Shown here piece by piece: positions 11,101 through 23,001 of a stretch of DNA of 64,000 nt. Where the stretch lies: positions 14,761,001-14,825,000 of the forward strand of contig OZ005612.1 of assembly GCA_963930655.1 (NCBI GenBank), given 5' to 3'. A model generated the notes under the pieces. The model was not told the origin of the DNA, did not search any database, and was given only the letters and a program-made list of their open reading frames with translations. A program made the translations under genes and the position numbers. How positions within the stretch are numbered: the first letter of the stretch is position 1; every line of letters begins with the position of its first letter. This DNA comes from Myrica gale (lineage: Eukaryota; Streptophyta; Magnoliopsida; Fagales; Myricaceae).

Positions 11101-12665
11101 TCCTGTCATGTTTGCTTTTCTATACTAAACTCTTATTCTTGTCTCAGTTATATAATGCATGACTGACTGTTCCTTGACTTTCTGTTTTTGACTTGTGAAC
11201 CTATATGCCACTAACTTATGGTAGTCTTTTAATGTTTTGGTTGATTTCTTAAGACTGTTCAAGTTGATGTGTTTATATATTCAGCACTGGATTTGCGAAG
11301 TTGGTGACCTATGTTTGTAAATCAGAGGTAATGTTGAGTTGAATCTGATTACAGAGTCTAGTTTATTGTTATTGTCTAGATGTTGAATCAGGCTGTTTGG
11401 GTATAGCATACCTACTATTTTGCTTTCCTTTTTTTTTTTTAAATTTTTTCAAAATAGGCATGGAAATTTATTGACCTTGAAGGCTGAGAAATGTGTTTCA
11501 GCCTGCATTGTCCATTGTTGGTGTTGATGTTGTTTTAGGTTTATTGTTCTCTAATTTAACAAGTTGCGAATTTGGTTGGTTGGGAAATAATTGCACCCCT
11601 TTTGTCAAATTTTTCAAAACTCTCTTTTTATAATCTTAACAAAATTGTTGGAAGGCTGAAGATTGTTCTTGCTTGCTCTTGTTGTTTTCAATTGGTTCTA
11701 TTGTATGCTCTAATATTGGAGCAAATGCATCTTAGAGTTGTAGAATCTTTTTTCCTTCCATCTTTCATGTTTTCCTTTTAAATTTTTTATGATTATCATA
11801 ATTCTGCTGTCCTATCTGTTATGAGATTCGGGGAATAATGTTATCCCAGTGTGGACCTTGGCTAGGCCTAACTGGATGAGTGTTGAGATCCAGCTGCCCT
11901 ATAAATTGTTCTAATTTTTGTAAAAAGTTTTTTTGTCAAGGCTTACTTCATTGGTTACAAAAACTAACATCCATTTCAATTGCATATGCTTCATTATTTT
12001 GCTCAAAAAGCCTTTCTCCCGGGTTTGGGTGCTAGAGTATAAGCTGTTGACAGATTGGTTTTGCTGCTGGCCAGGTTGTTGAACACTTTCACACAAGCAC
12101 TGCAGAATGCAGGGTTAGATCTGTCACAGGCCAGCGTTTCTGTGCAGATTGATCTTGGGAAGCGAGCAAACAGAGGGATAACTTCTGGAATGTCAGTTTC
12201 TAAGGTATAAATTAGGCAATTAGTTTTTGCTGGAGAGTTGGTTAAGCAGGATCTAAGGTTGTCTTTCTATCATTTGAACCCTTCAATTGCTTCCCTTCTG
12301 TCCTGTTTGGCCAGAATATAAGTACAAATTATACGAAGTGGATGGAATGTTTTAGCAGTTCTCTGTCTTTTCCTGAGCCAGTGGGGCAGTAGATATTACT
12401 AGTAGAGCATTTTTTCTAACACCTGCAAACCAAAAGCCCTTACCTCTCCTTTACATCTGGTCTTGGAAGTGTTCTTTTTCCTGACACATTCTGGACTTCA
12501 ACAACTAAGTATTTGTTGCATAAAGAAGTATAGATAACGGTAGAATTCATTTTCCAGGACCATGAGAATCCACTGTCTAGCCATCAGGATGAGGAGATGG
12601 CATATCTAAGAGATGCAGGCAGCAGAGATGACCCGGGTCCAGCTCAAAAGCGGCTAAAAACATAG
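8141..12665 (+). CDS. BIM2: BIM2-like bHLH transcription factor (7 exons, intact)
   Basis: The exons are 8141-8237, 8708-8792, 9414-9483, 9579-9674, 10569-10981, 12075-12204 and 12558-12665. They total 999 nt, an open 332-residue protein with GT-AG introns. An acidic N-terminus (about 1-32) is followed by the bHLH at about 45-95. The basic region [16 protein letters not shown] has the H47-E51-R55 set that reads CANNTG/G-box DNA. Helix 1 is [11 protein letters not shown], helix 2 is [18 protein letters not shown]. After the bHLH come [14 protein letters not shown] and a long low-complexity region, ending in an amphipathic segment ([20 protein letters not shown]) and QKRLKT. This is the layout of BES1-interacting MYC-like proteins, which act in the nucleus with BES1 in brassinosteroid signalling. 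Arabidopsis BIM2 is about 311 residues. Q53 stands where Arabidopsis has Arg. A MITE lies just upstream and a two-codon uORF may be in the leader. Confidence 0.93.
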
Positions 12666-13665
12666 ATTGGGTTTAACACTCATCCATTTTCGCCTAAATT
12701 TTTTGCGTGTTTACTTTCTACTGCGTCATCTTTTGGTTTCTGTACATGTCGCTGTCTTTGGTTACATTGGGTTTAACACTGTCATGGGACTCATGTCCAG
12801 AACTGTACACCATTAAATGTAATTTATCCTGGTGTTCCTTTAATGAATCAGTCTGAGTGATTCCATTTCCTGTATTTTGAATGGCTCGTACATAATCTCT
12901 AGTTGGTGTCAACTTCGAGCCCTCGGCAGCCCAATTTTCCTGTGATATGGGTTGGTTGTTCATGTCAAGTGCATTTCTTTTGGTCAAAATATTCCGTTAA
13001 TCCTTTCAACGATTGGATTCGACTTCAAAATGTTCCCTAAACGCTGCCAAAGCAATATGCGGTTGCATAGGCACCACAATTTTGCATTCAAGCACAGTCC
13101 TAACGTTTCCTACGTCCCAGCTCCAACAAGACAAAAGGGACGATAAGATGGCTGTGAGCACGAGCATAGTTTGGTGAACGGAGACCTTTAAGGAGAAAAT
13201 AATCGTAAGATAATAATATAAGGTTCAATATTATTTTAGTATTGTAGACTAACTTTAATTCTACAAAACCTTGAGTATCAGCCAATGAGCATCAGCTCAA
13301 CTCGCACTCTTTTTCCTTGTGGAGGAGCTGAGGTTGGGTCTAACTAAACAATTTTCAAGATTAAAATAAATAAATAAATACATTTTGCACCCTTTAGCTA
13401 CTATGCATTTTGCAATATGCACCCCAAATTACTAAGCTCAACAAATTGCTCCCCAAACTGCTAATTAGTTTACACTTTGCACCTCAAGTTAAGATCTTAC
13501 CGTTTGAATAAATATAAAATTGGACATATGTAAGAATCTTAATGATTTTTTGTTGTTGTTGAATAATGTTAATAGGCTTTCATTGCATTAAAACCAACTA
13601 TGTGTCTAAGCAACGAGGAGGTTCCTCCAGCGAAGAGCATAAGGGGGGTGGTGTTAGGCACGGGA
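12666..13665. other. BIM2 3' region and a decayed MITE
   Basis: Likely 3' UTR to about 12.95 kb, then gene-free sequence. At about 13375-13500 are repeated TTTGCACC / GCACCCC / TAACTACTAA motifs like those in the MITEs at 40.1, 46.2 and 54.0 kb. No frame here is supported. Confidence 0.5.
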
Positions 13666-13673
13666 GGGGTAAT

Positions 13674-16600
13674 CAGGTTGTGCACCAATACCGGTGCCGC
13701 AAACCGCTCCCCGCCCCACGGCGGCACCGGTAACGGTGCTAGATTTTGTCGTGGGGCGGGGATTTTAGCAGTAGCGGTTTCCACTGCAAAAATCGTTTTA
13801 ATTTTTTTTCATTATTTATACAAAAAGACCTCATTTCTCTTTAAAGAGAAACGTTGTCTTTTGAGGGGCCCTGAAACCCTAAAGGTTTCGAGGCCCCTTT
13901 CTCCTTCCCCATTCTCGCAAATCCTAGACGACAGCCCCCCCTCCTCCAAAATTCTCTGTTCTCCTTTCCCCCTCCCTGATCGACGTGACGACGCCTATCT
14001 CCTCCCCCATCATAGCGGTGACTCTACAGCGGATGAAGATCTCTCGCTTCTCTCTCTCTAGGCTATGCGTTGCTTTTTCTCTCTCTCTTTTCCCTCTATG
14101 TTCTAGTTGCATTGATTCGTTGTTGGGTTGATTTTCGTTTAGGGATTTGTAGATCTGATAGTTTTTTTACTGGTTGATACTTGATTAAGTTGATTTTGAA
14201 TGCGATTTGAAAGTTGTTGGGTTGATTTCATTTTGGGATTTGCCGATTTGGGTTGATTTGGAATGCGATTTAAAAGTATTGGGTTGATCTGTAAACAATT
14301 GTTGGGTTGAAAAAGTTGTTGGTTTCGTTAATTTTTTTTTGGCAGATCTGGTTTGGGTGGCGGTAACCGCTACTGCTACCGCTACCGTCAAAACCACCAG
14401 CGATAGGTGCCGATTTTCACACCTAACGGTGCCGATTGCGGTGTCCATTTTTGGACAACCGCCCATAGCGGTGGCGGTGGAGGGCATAACCGCCACTGTA
14501 ATAACCCGTCCCAAAAAATGTGTAAGTAAGTAATTCGAATTTTAAACGAAGAGATATGGCTTAATCCTATGTTTAATTTTTGGATAGAGGTTGAATCGTA
14601 TTTTTGAATTTAAATGTGCTTATATGAAGATGTGATCTATATTTGAATTTAAAGGTTTGAATAGAGATTTGATCTTGGGTTTGAATTTAAAGGTTAAGAT
14701 ATGAATAAAAATTATTCTTATATTTGAGTTTGAAAGATAAGGATAAAGATCTTATGTTTGAATTTAAAGTGATTGATAGAATTATGTTTGAATTTTAAAA
14801 TTTGAAGAGATTAAGGTTAATAAATGGTCGCAGAGAATGTATATTGTAGACCAAAATTTGAATTGAGGTGGTGCTACATAGTTCCAAGAGATTGTTCGGC
14901 AATTATTGAACAAGCTTTAAGGATTGGTTAAACGTTCAAGTAAGTGGTTCTTCAATGATATTTTGAACGTGCACCGTATTTTATATGGTTTTGATGTATT
15001 ATTTGGGGAACTGAACACATTTTGGGTAAAAAGAGATTGTTGAGATTTTCGTGAAACTCAATTGAAATATTTATAACTTATTTGGTGAGCATACTCTATC
15101 AGAGCATAGGCTTGTGATTCTATAGACTATTAGGAAGATTTTGATTGAAGTTCGAGCATAGGTTGTGATGTGTGGTAACACTATTGATTTTCAGAAGGAT
15201 TTCGATTGAAGTTAGATTATAGCTTTAAATTTGGAAGAGATTTATATCTTGATCATTATATTATGGATAAGAGCTAAAGTTATGGGCTTGTTTTGAGGAT
15301 ATTGATGTTGATCTTAGTTTAGGCTTGGATATTGTATGAGTTTGAGTTTTAGGCTTGAATTGTGTAAATAAAAAAAATTGTGAGGTGATTTTATATGATC
15401 AGAGTGTGCAGCAGAAACATGAATGATTTGTGATTTAGTTTGATAATGAATTTATTCTTTGTGGAAGGTGCCGCAAATTTCGGGGACGAAATTTCTTTTA
15501 AAGAGGGGAGATTGTAATACCCTGTCCCGAAAAAAGGTGCAAGTGAGTAATTCAAATCAAATTTTAAACGAAGAGATAGAGCTTAATCCTATGTTTGATT
15601 TTTGGATAGAGGTTGAATCGTATTTTTGAATTTAAAGGTGCTTATATGAAGATGTGATCTATATTTGAATTTAAAAGTTTGAATAGAGATTTGATCTTGA
15701 GTTTGAATTGAAAGGTTAAGATATGGATAAAAATTATTCTTATATTTGAGTTTAAAAGATATGGATAAAGATCTTATGTTTGAATTTAAAGTGATTGATA
15801 GAGTTATGTTTAAATTTTAAAAGTTGAAGAGATTGAGGTTAATAAATGGTCGCAAAGAATGTATATTAGAGACCAAAATTTGGATTGAGGTGGTGCTACA
15901 AAGTTCCGAAAGATTTTTCGGCAATTATTGGAAAATTTTTAAGGATTGGTTAAGTGTTCGAGGTAAGTGGTTTTACAATGGGATTTTGAACGTGAACTGA
16001 ACACATTTTTGGGTAAAAAGAGATTGTTGAAATTTTCGTAAAACTCAATTGAAATATTTATAACTTGAGCATACTGTGAAAATTGTCCTTGCACTGGTAA
16101 TATATCTTTATGGTTTGTGTTGCCAATTTATCTTTGTTGTCTTTGTGGCCAATTTGGAGGTTTTTGTGGCCTAGAGGTGTGTGTGACTTAATATTTGGAG
16201 GTCTTTGTAGCCGTGAGGTCTATGTGACCATTGGTGATTTTCCTATATTGCGCGACCTTAGATATTTTTGTTATAAACTTGTATTTTTGGATTTGGTATG
16301 GCTCACAGTGTTTTATTTTGGATTTCGGTTATTGTGATAAAATTGTCTTTTCCCCAACCCCCATTGACTTACTACTTATTGAGCTAGTCGTAGCTCACCC
16401 CTTATTTGCATATTTTTCAGAGTTGACAGAATTAGAGAAGTTCGAGGATCTTCAACTAGATTTGTGTTTCGAAGGCGTGTTTTGCAATAGTACTTTTGGA
16501 AATTAATGTTGGAGAATTCGATATTGTATTATTTTGGGAGATCTTCATCGATTTTAGAAATGTCGGATATGCTAATGTAAATTTTAGGGTTGGATTGATA

Positions 16601-16777
16601 TTTTTGGGTCTTTTTGTGGTTTATGAATATTTTGCTGAGGTTGTACAAAATTAGTTTTGAAATATTGGGGCCTAGATAAATGATTATCCATGGTGAAAAC
16701 ACTTTTTATTTTATATGAAAATATCTCCGTATGGAGTTTGGGCCCATATGCCACCGCCACTGCTGATGCACAACCCT
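13674..16777. mobile_element. Non-autonomous hAT element with 8-bp target duplication
   Basis: A perfect duplication GGGGTAAT lies at 13666-13673 and 16778-16785. The element begins CAGGTTGTGCACC and ends GATGCACAACCCTA, inverted repeats of one another apart from one base change and one indel. Just inside are GC-rich, palindromic subterminal runs (GCGGTAACCGC, CACCGGTAACGGTG, GGTGCCGATTTTCACACC). The original element was about 850 bp. The rest of the span is a gypsy LTR remnant inserted at 14497. The long plus-strand frame at 13600-14061 runs across the element edge and is not judged real. Confidence 0.85.
14497..16752 (+). mobile_element. Collapsed Ty3/gypsy LTR element nested in the hAT element
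   Basis: Two similar sequences begin TGTAATAACCCGTCCC (14497) and TGTAATACCCTGTCCC (15513). They share TTTTAAACGAAGAGATA, GGATAGAGGTTGAATCGTAT and ATAAATGGTCGCA, and so form an LTR pair. A purine tract AAGAGGGGAGA (15501-15511) preceded by TTTCGGGGACGAAATTTC stands directly before the second copy, as in chromovirus-type gypsy elements. So the second copy is the 3' LTR and the element is on +. Almost all of gag-pol is gone: fewer than about 400 bases lie between the LTRs. CCGCCAC occurs on both flanks (14490-14496, 16753-16759). The exact right end is uncertain by a few bases. Confidence 0.75.
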
Positions 16778-16785
16778 AGGGGTAA

Positions 16786-17333
16786 TGCCTTCTATAGAGA
16801 AGGCGCTAGAACGATTTTTTTTTTGTTCATAGGTTTACAATCTCAACGATTAAGTTGTTACATATGGGGAAAAAAAATTAGTGATATTTTGGAGAGTGGT
16901 AGTTTGGATTGCATAATACATGTCTGATAGTTGGAGAGTGCGATATTAGGTTTTTTTCCTCCCAATAAAAAGAAAAGAAAAGGTTAATTATCCAACAAAA
17001 TAGTCTATCACTTTGTTTGACCTTTTCAATGAACAAAGAACGAAGAAAAAAAAACCCGAGTATCCATCGAAATCATTTATCACCATGAACTTCAGATGAA
17101 AAAAGACCATGATATAGGAAGATCCTAAACATTAGGGATTCTTTTTTGGTAGAATATCATTCAATCCTCCATTGGATGAAACCAAATACCCATTGTTCTC
17201 ATAAACTCCTCAAAAACGAAGACAATCAATCCTTTTTTAAGTCATTATAATTTCCCATTTCAGATGTGATAAATCTGTATCTGTGACAGATTGACGGGAG
17301 ATTTACGTGTCCAGAAGTTTCCATGCTCGTGGT
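16786..17333. other. Gene-free stretch
   Basis: AT-rich sequence without a supportable gene, lying between the hAT element and the duplicated hAT scrap at 17334. Confidence 0.4.
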
Positions 17334-17490
17334 CTGTAAACAATTGTTGGGTTGAAAAAGTTGTTGGTTTCGTTAATTTTTTTTTGGCAGATCTGGCTTG
17401 GGGGCGGTAACCGCTACTTCTATCTCTACCGTCAAAACCGTCACCGATAGGTGCCGATTTTCACACCTAACTGTGCCGGTTGCGGTGTCC
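17334..17490 (+). repeat. Templated copy of the hAT interior (14298-14450)
   Basis: The run CAATTGTTGGGTTGAAAAAG through GGTGCCGATTTTCACACC and GCGGTGTCCA is nearly identical to 14298-14450. It has no element ends. It sits between two copies of CCATGCTCGTGGTCTG (about 17318-17333 and 17514-17529), as expected for filler DNA copied into a repaired break. Confidence 0.75.
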
Positions 17491-17939
17491 ATCCTTCAAA
17501 CTTCTCACCGCTTCCATGCTCGTGGTCTGCTATGCCCACTGTTTCAGAACTAGCAACCATCACACCCTTCAAACTTCTCAGCTTTGATGCCATTGCCAGC
17601 GTCGATCAAACTCTTCAACTTCTCGGCTTTTATCACTCGAAAGATCAAAACCCTTCAATATTTCATCTCTGATCCCAGCATTGATCAAGTTTTAGGGGGT
17701 ATTTCGGAAAGCTGGTTGCAGGACCTGATGGGGGTTATGCCAGACGAGATTGAAAATTTCTGGATTTAAACGGGAAAAACTTAGAATTCATTTGCAAACA
17801 CTTGTACGCCATTGTTGTTCGGCTTCCTCTTCCTGTGGATTATTCACGTTTATTACTTTTCTCCTATAACAGATAGAGACCATTTTTTGATTTCTTTGGA
17901 GGTTGTGCAATTTCCTTCAGAGATGCAAACAAATCCAGG
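17491..17939. other. Unassigned sequence with short internal repeats
   Basis: There is a plus-strand frame of about 73 codons. The words CTTCAAACTTCTCA and CAACTTCTCGGCTTTTATCA recur, so it may be a degenerate repeat. I could not assign a function. Confidence 0.3.
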
Positions 17940-19570
17940 GAAATATATACAATAACAATAAGAGGAAAGGCAAATACTGAAGCAGATGAATCATATAGCA
18001 ATTACTCTTGTTCCTAAAGTCCCTAACCCAGCAACCATTACAGACGCATATCTTGCTGCAATACCATATACAAGTGCATCTCTACAGTTATGGCAAGGAG
18101 ATTCAAATCTATCATGCCTTCCATAATTGCTCAGACAACAATTACGATAAGGAAATGCTTGGTGTGCTATAAAACTAGACTTGATAAAAGCCTACGACAT
18201 GGTAGACTGAGATTGTTTGTTGGAAGTTATGACTACAATTGGCTTCTCAGAGAGTTATTCTACGAACCAAGCCGTGCATCACCGCTTCCAGCTTTTCTAT
18301 TTGCGTCAACGGTGAGCTTTGTGGTTTTTAAAGGGGAGGCAAGGGACTGAGGCAGGGAGATTCTCAAGACTCAAAAAATTTGATTGTAGTTCCCTTGTTG
18401 AGAGGATTACAGTTTAAGCGTCAAACTGGACCGCAAGTATTCCTCCTTTGCTGATCTTGTCTGCTATTTAGTGTTATTGATCAGCCATCTTTATCTTAGG
18501 TAAGAATGTAATCACGTTGATTGAAATCATTCTTAGGATAATCTTGAGGAAATTCGCTAGTCTAAGTGATGGATGAACTAAGGTTGCTTGAAAGGAAGTT
18601 ACTCTCCTAGTGAAGGAAGAATTCTTTGGATAGTTGATATAGACGAATGGAACAAAGCAGCAATGTTGGAGCATGCAAGGAACCTGCTAAGGGACAGAGA
18701 CCAGTCTATGTGGTCCAATTGGATGAGGTGGTCGCCTGGTAGTTCTTCCTGGAGTTGGAAGAAAATACTTGGCCGGAGGAATATTGCTAGATAAGGGATT
18801 AAGGATAGTATTGGCACTGATTCTTCCACTGATCTCTGGCTGGATAATTTGCATATTCTTGGCCCTCTAATCCTCAGAGCTGATAGGGATGTGATCCGAA
18901 ACTCCTCTCTACGGCTGGAATTCATAATCTCAGACTCTGAATAGAAAACTAAGAGGACAAAGGACCATGGAATTGTGCCCTGGTGGGAACCTTCTCAATC
19001 AGAAAGGCAGTGAAGCATATGCGCCAAAACAACTCCCCCGTTACCTAGGCAACCGATTAAGCTCAGTTCCTTGCCATGCCTTCATCTCATGAGTGGCCAT
19101 CCTGAACAGATTATCAACACGTATGAGGCAGAGAAACCTGGGGATTACCCAGGATGCTGGCTGTTGTTTATGTGGCAAAAGTCAGGAGAGTATTGACCTC
19201 CTTTTCTTTGCTTGTCGTTTCCAAAAAGAACCAGGCTTTCATTACTTAATAGGTGCAGGATTCCTTGTGCCAACTGTAGTTGCGAGGACACTATGGCGTG
19301 GACTCAATCTGAATTCAAGGGTAATAGCCCCTAGAAAAGATTAAAAAGCTTGTCCTGTCTGTGGTTGTTTATACCAAATATAAACCTAACAGCAGGAACC
19401 ATACCAGAAGGAAAAGTATTCTGGTCTTGATTTATTGGAGATTGTGCAGGCTGTTCGAGAGAAAATTAGTCAGCTGTACTGAAAGTTGAGTGCAGCTGAG
19501 AAGGACGCCATTTGTCGATCTTGTGATGTCGGTTAACCTCAAAGAATAGTGTACCCCCGGTGTGCTGAGA
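17940..19570 (+). mobile_element. Degenerate LINE: reverse transcriptase to zf-RVT
   Basis: Read on +, with many stops and frameshifts, the region gives the RT start (ALKLDLIKAYDMVDWD equivalent at about 18165-18215, then SICVNGELCGFF at 18296). Next come scattered linker pieces with GRRNIA, and a clear RT zinc-binding domain at 19093-19230 (ILNRLSTRMRQRNLGITQD then CCLCGKSQESIDLLFFAC). A tail resembling IVQAVREKISQLY follows at about 19437. Motif order matches plant L1 elements. The copy is dead and has lost much of the FADD-containing middle. It lies just upstream of the oligopeptidase pseudogene, where that gene's first exons would be expected. Confidence 0.8.
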
Positions 19571-20012
19571 ATTCTTCTGTGTATCGTAGAGAGTATCCCT
19601 CTCATTTCAGGGTATTTTGTGTAATCCACCAACGAGGTAAAGACTAGTTGACAATTTGATAAGGGTATTCTTATGAATAACCAAAAGGAAAAGTGGAAAT
19701 AGAACTAAATAAAAAGATGCAACGAGAGATTACTGTTCAGTAACGTACTTATCCCTAGGCACTGACTGACCAAGTTTTTAATCTGTTCATGTTGGGGTAG
19801 ATGACATAATGGCCCTTTTTTTCCAATTCTTCTCAATTGCAATGCAAAGAAGAAAGAGAAACACATTTTTTAGAAGTTTACATACGTCCATGCTAAAGTT
19901 ACTCAAGTAATGTGTGTCAGGTTGCATATTCAAATGCCATTGTGTATTTTTTTTTTCTTTTTTCTCTTTTGTTGTAAGGTAAATTTCGTTACATTTGCAT
20001 TCAATATTGTAG
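19571..20012. other. Intron-like AT-rich stretch before the pseudogene exons
   Basis: No frame is supported. It ends in a T-rich tract and TTGTAG acceptor at 20012, so it is probably the remaining part of an intron of the oligopeptidase gene. Confidence 0.4.
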
Positions 20013-21735
20013 GTTATGTGCATGTGGGTACATGTCGAGTTTCACCAGACCACAATTTTTTGGCTTACACAATTGACACTAGTGGCAGTGAACGATTTGT
20101 GCTTCAAATTAAAGACCTTAGAAGTGGATGTCTTGTCTCAAAATTGCGAGTTGATGGTGTTGTTAGCTTGCCATGGGCTCAAGATGGAAATACTCTGTTC
20201 TATACAATATCAGATGATAATCAAAGACCTTACAGGCAAGGCGACTGTTCTAGATCCTTTTTCTCAGGGGTCAAGATACTATCTCATCTCGTTTTTCTTT
20301 TGGCAGGGTTCTCTGCAGAAATCTAGGATTTGATGATATGGATGATGTCCCAGTATTTACGGAAAGTGATCCCAGCTTTTGTGTGGACATAACAAACACA
20401 AAAGATGGCAAGTTCATAACTGTGAATTCAAACTCAAGGACTTCATCCGAGGAAGGAACTTGCATATTTTATTTTCCTTTTTGAGCATCTATATTATTGC
20501 GATACTCATGCCTTGTTCCATACATCACAGATTTATGTAGTAGATGCCGCAAACCCCTCTGATGGTGTGCCCAGAATTCATGAGCGTGTTTGTGGTGTAC
20601 AATATTTTCTGGGACATCACTATGGTTTGTTCTATGTTCTTACGAATGCTTCATTGACTGATGATGTGGAGTGTTCTGGTGGAAACTATTACCTGCCTAC
20701 AAGCCGAGTTGAAGACATTCAGTCAGCAAATTGGCAGGTGAGTTTGGTGATGTTCTTATGAAATATTTTCTAATTTACTTTTTCATTGCCTCTGTTTTAA
20801 CTGATTTGTTCTGTTTTTGTCCACTATTCCAATCTTTAACATAATTGTGTTTTCCTTTTAGAATGTCATACTTCCAGGTGATGATATTAGCTTACAAGTT
20901 ATGGACATTTTTAATGGTCATCTGGTGCACTCCGTCAATAAGAAGTGTTGTCCTATGTTCTGTTGTCACACGACCAGACAAGAGGCAAGACAGGCGGCAG
21001 GAGTGGACTTAGGGTTCGGAAGGAATAAGGTGAAGATTGCAGAATGTTTGGCTTAAGCATGTAGTAGTGATGGCTGGGCTTAAGAATGATGGGTTGGACT
21101 TAGTGGGCTGCTCATTCATGTGCTTCTTTCAGTAGCACATACGGGTCCATTAGTAGTGGTCTGCTCATTCACGTGCTTGTTTCATTAGCACTTACGGGTC
21201 CCTTAGTAGTGGTTATGGGCCACACATTTTCTTTTCTTGTATTTTCATTTACGCATGTATTTCCCATTCAATTAGTTTGTTATTTCCCATTCAATTAGTT
21301 TGTTATGTTTGTCTAGAGGGAGGCCGAAGAACCCAGATTGAGCTTTCTATCTTCTTCCTGCTTTCTCTCAATTTCTATGGAGGTTAGCCAAACCTCAAAT
21401 TTGGCTTAGTTATCAATGAATTTCCTGTGATTCAATATCCTGTTCTATTTACAATCAGAAAAATATAATCAAAATACGTTACAATTCTAGAGGATTGTTA
21501 CATTTGGTATCAGAGGGTATGATCCGACCATGGTGGAAACACGTTATCAAGAGGTGATGGAGCACATAAACCTGTTGTGAAAAGATTCAGAAAGCCAACA
21601 TCATATGATGGGTGAATTAACAGCACAAGTGGCGGCACTTACTTCCTCTTTGCAGACTTTTATCAAGGTGGATTCTGGAGAGGCGCAGGAGTCAACAAAC
21701 AGCTAGTCTTAGGCAGTAGATTTGGAGGAGGATCT

Positions 21736-23001
21736 TGATCATATTCCTAGGATTAAGGCAACCCAAGAGGGGAGGTGAATTGGGTTTCAAAACTTTTTCG
21801 AAATTTATCCTAAAGAATGTGTTTGCTAGCTACAAGTTTCACAAATGAGATTTATTGCAATAAAGGATTAAAACACAAGAGTATGTATTGTAATCTAAAT
21901 GCACAAGTGAAAAATTTAAAGCAATAAACTAGTAGCACAAATAAAGGAGATAAAGGAAGAGAAGCAAACACAATATTTTAGATGGTTCGGCAAGCCCGCC
22001 TACGTCCACCCCTCAAGCTCCTTTACCGAGCCTTGAGGTTTTTCCATTATTCTCCCTTCAACCAAGGGAAAGGTTTCCTTACACTTGAGCTTGAGAAAAC
22101 CCTCTTCAAGCCTCAAGAACGAGTTTGAGAACAAACCTCTCCAAACACCTTCTTTCGATGAACAACCCTCACCGAAAGGATACAAGAGAATCACTCTCTT
22201 AGTAATGTATATGGTTGAACAAAATTTCCCTCTAAAACTCCCTTGATGGAGTAGATATTACAATGAGAAATAATTATCTCTTAGACTTCACACAATAACA
22301 AGGATGTAAAAATGAAGATTATGTGTGATTGATGTTTGAATAAGGATTAGAAGGTTTTTTTATCACTCTTAGCCTTTGTAAAATGATTTTGGACGATTGA
22401 GTTATTTTCCAAAGGCGTGAGAATGACTTTATATAGGCATCATGAGAAAAATAGTCGTTTATAGCCATTTGGAGTGATCTGTTAAAATGAGCCTGTCGAC
22501 CGCTTCAAGTTACCGTTATACAACGGTCATATTGTCAGAAGCTTAATGGCTATACCAAGCGGTCGTAGCACCGGTCGACCACTTCATGAGCCGGTCGACC
22601 GCCTCAACTTAACACATGATCCGGTTGATTTAAAAACTCGATTTTGACCAACTTAAAATACCCAATTTTAAACTCTAACTTCTCATAAGTATATAAAAAG
22701 GTTTGGGAGTATATTTGGGATATTTTGAAGCCATTAAAAAGGTTTTTAATCTTTCAACAAACGTTCAAAGGGTTTATGCAAGTTTTGAAGACTTATGCAT
22801 ATGTGTGATTGAAATCCTTGTAAAAGATGAAGTCTTAGAGTTACAAAGATTACCCTAGCATCTTCAGTCTTCACTTTAAGAGCGCTTCCATTGAAGGTGT
22901 GTTGCTTGATCGCTCCGTGCTCATTTTGGATCCGTTTTGCTTCACATCTCAATTACTTCTATTGTTATCATCAAAACATTGATTGTTACTAAAAGCCAAC
23001 A
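21736..23001. mobile_element. Solo LTR (copy B) inside the gypsy element
   Basis: A 1266-bp sequence begins TGATCATATTCCTAG and ends AAAAGCCAACA (TG...CA). It is flanked by GATCT (21731-21735) and GATTT (23002-23006), a 5-bp duplication with one difference. It matches the copy at 48070-49348 throughout, for example GATTAAGGCAACCCAAGA, GGTGGTTCGGCAA-like and GCCCGCCTACGTCCACC, and GAGCCGGTCGACCGC. No internal retroelement sequence is present, so it arose by LTR-LTR recombination. It sits in the gag region of the gypsy element and is younger than it. Orientation is probably minus, judged from the CACCCCTC...GGTTGCC end. Confidence 0.8.

Noticed and set aside
13600..14061. 153-codon plus-strand frame
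   Set aside because: It runs across the edge and GC-rich subterminal repeats of a hAT element, with no protein motif.
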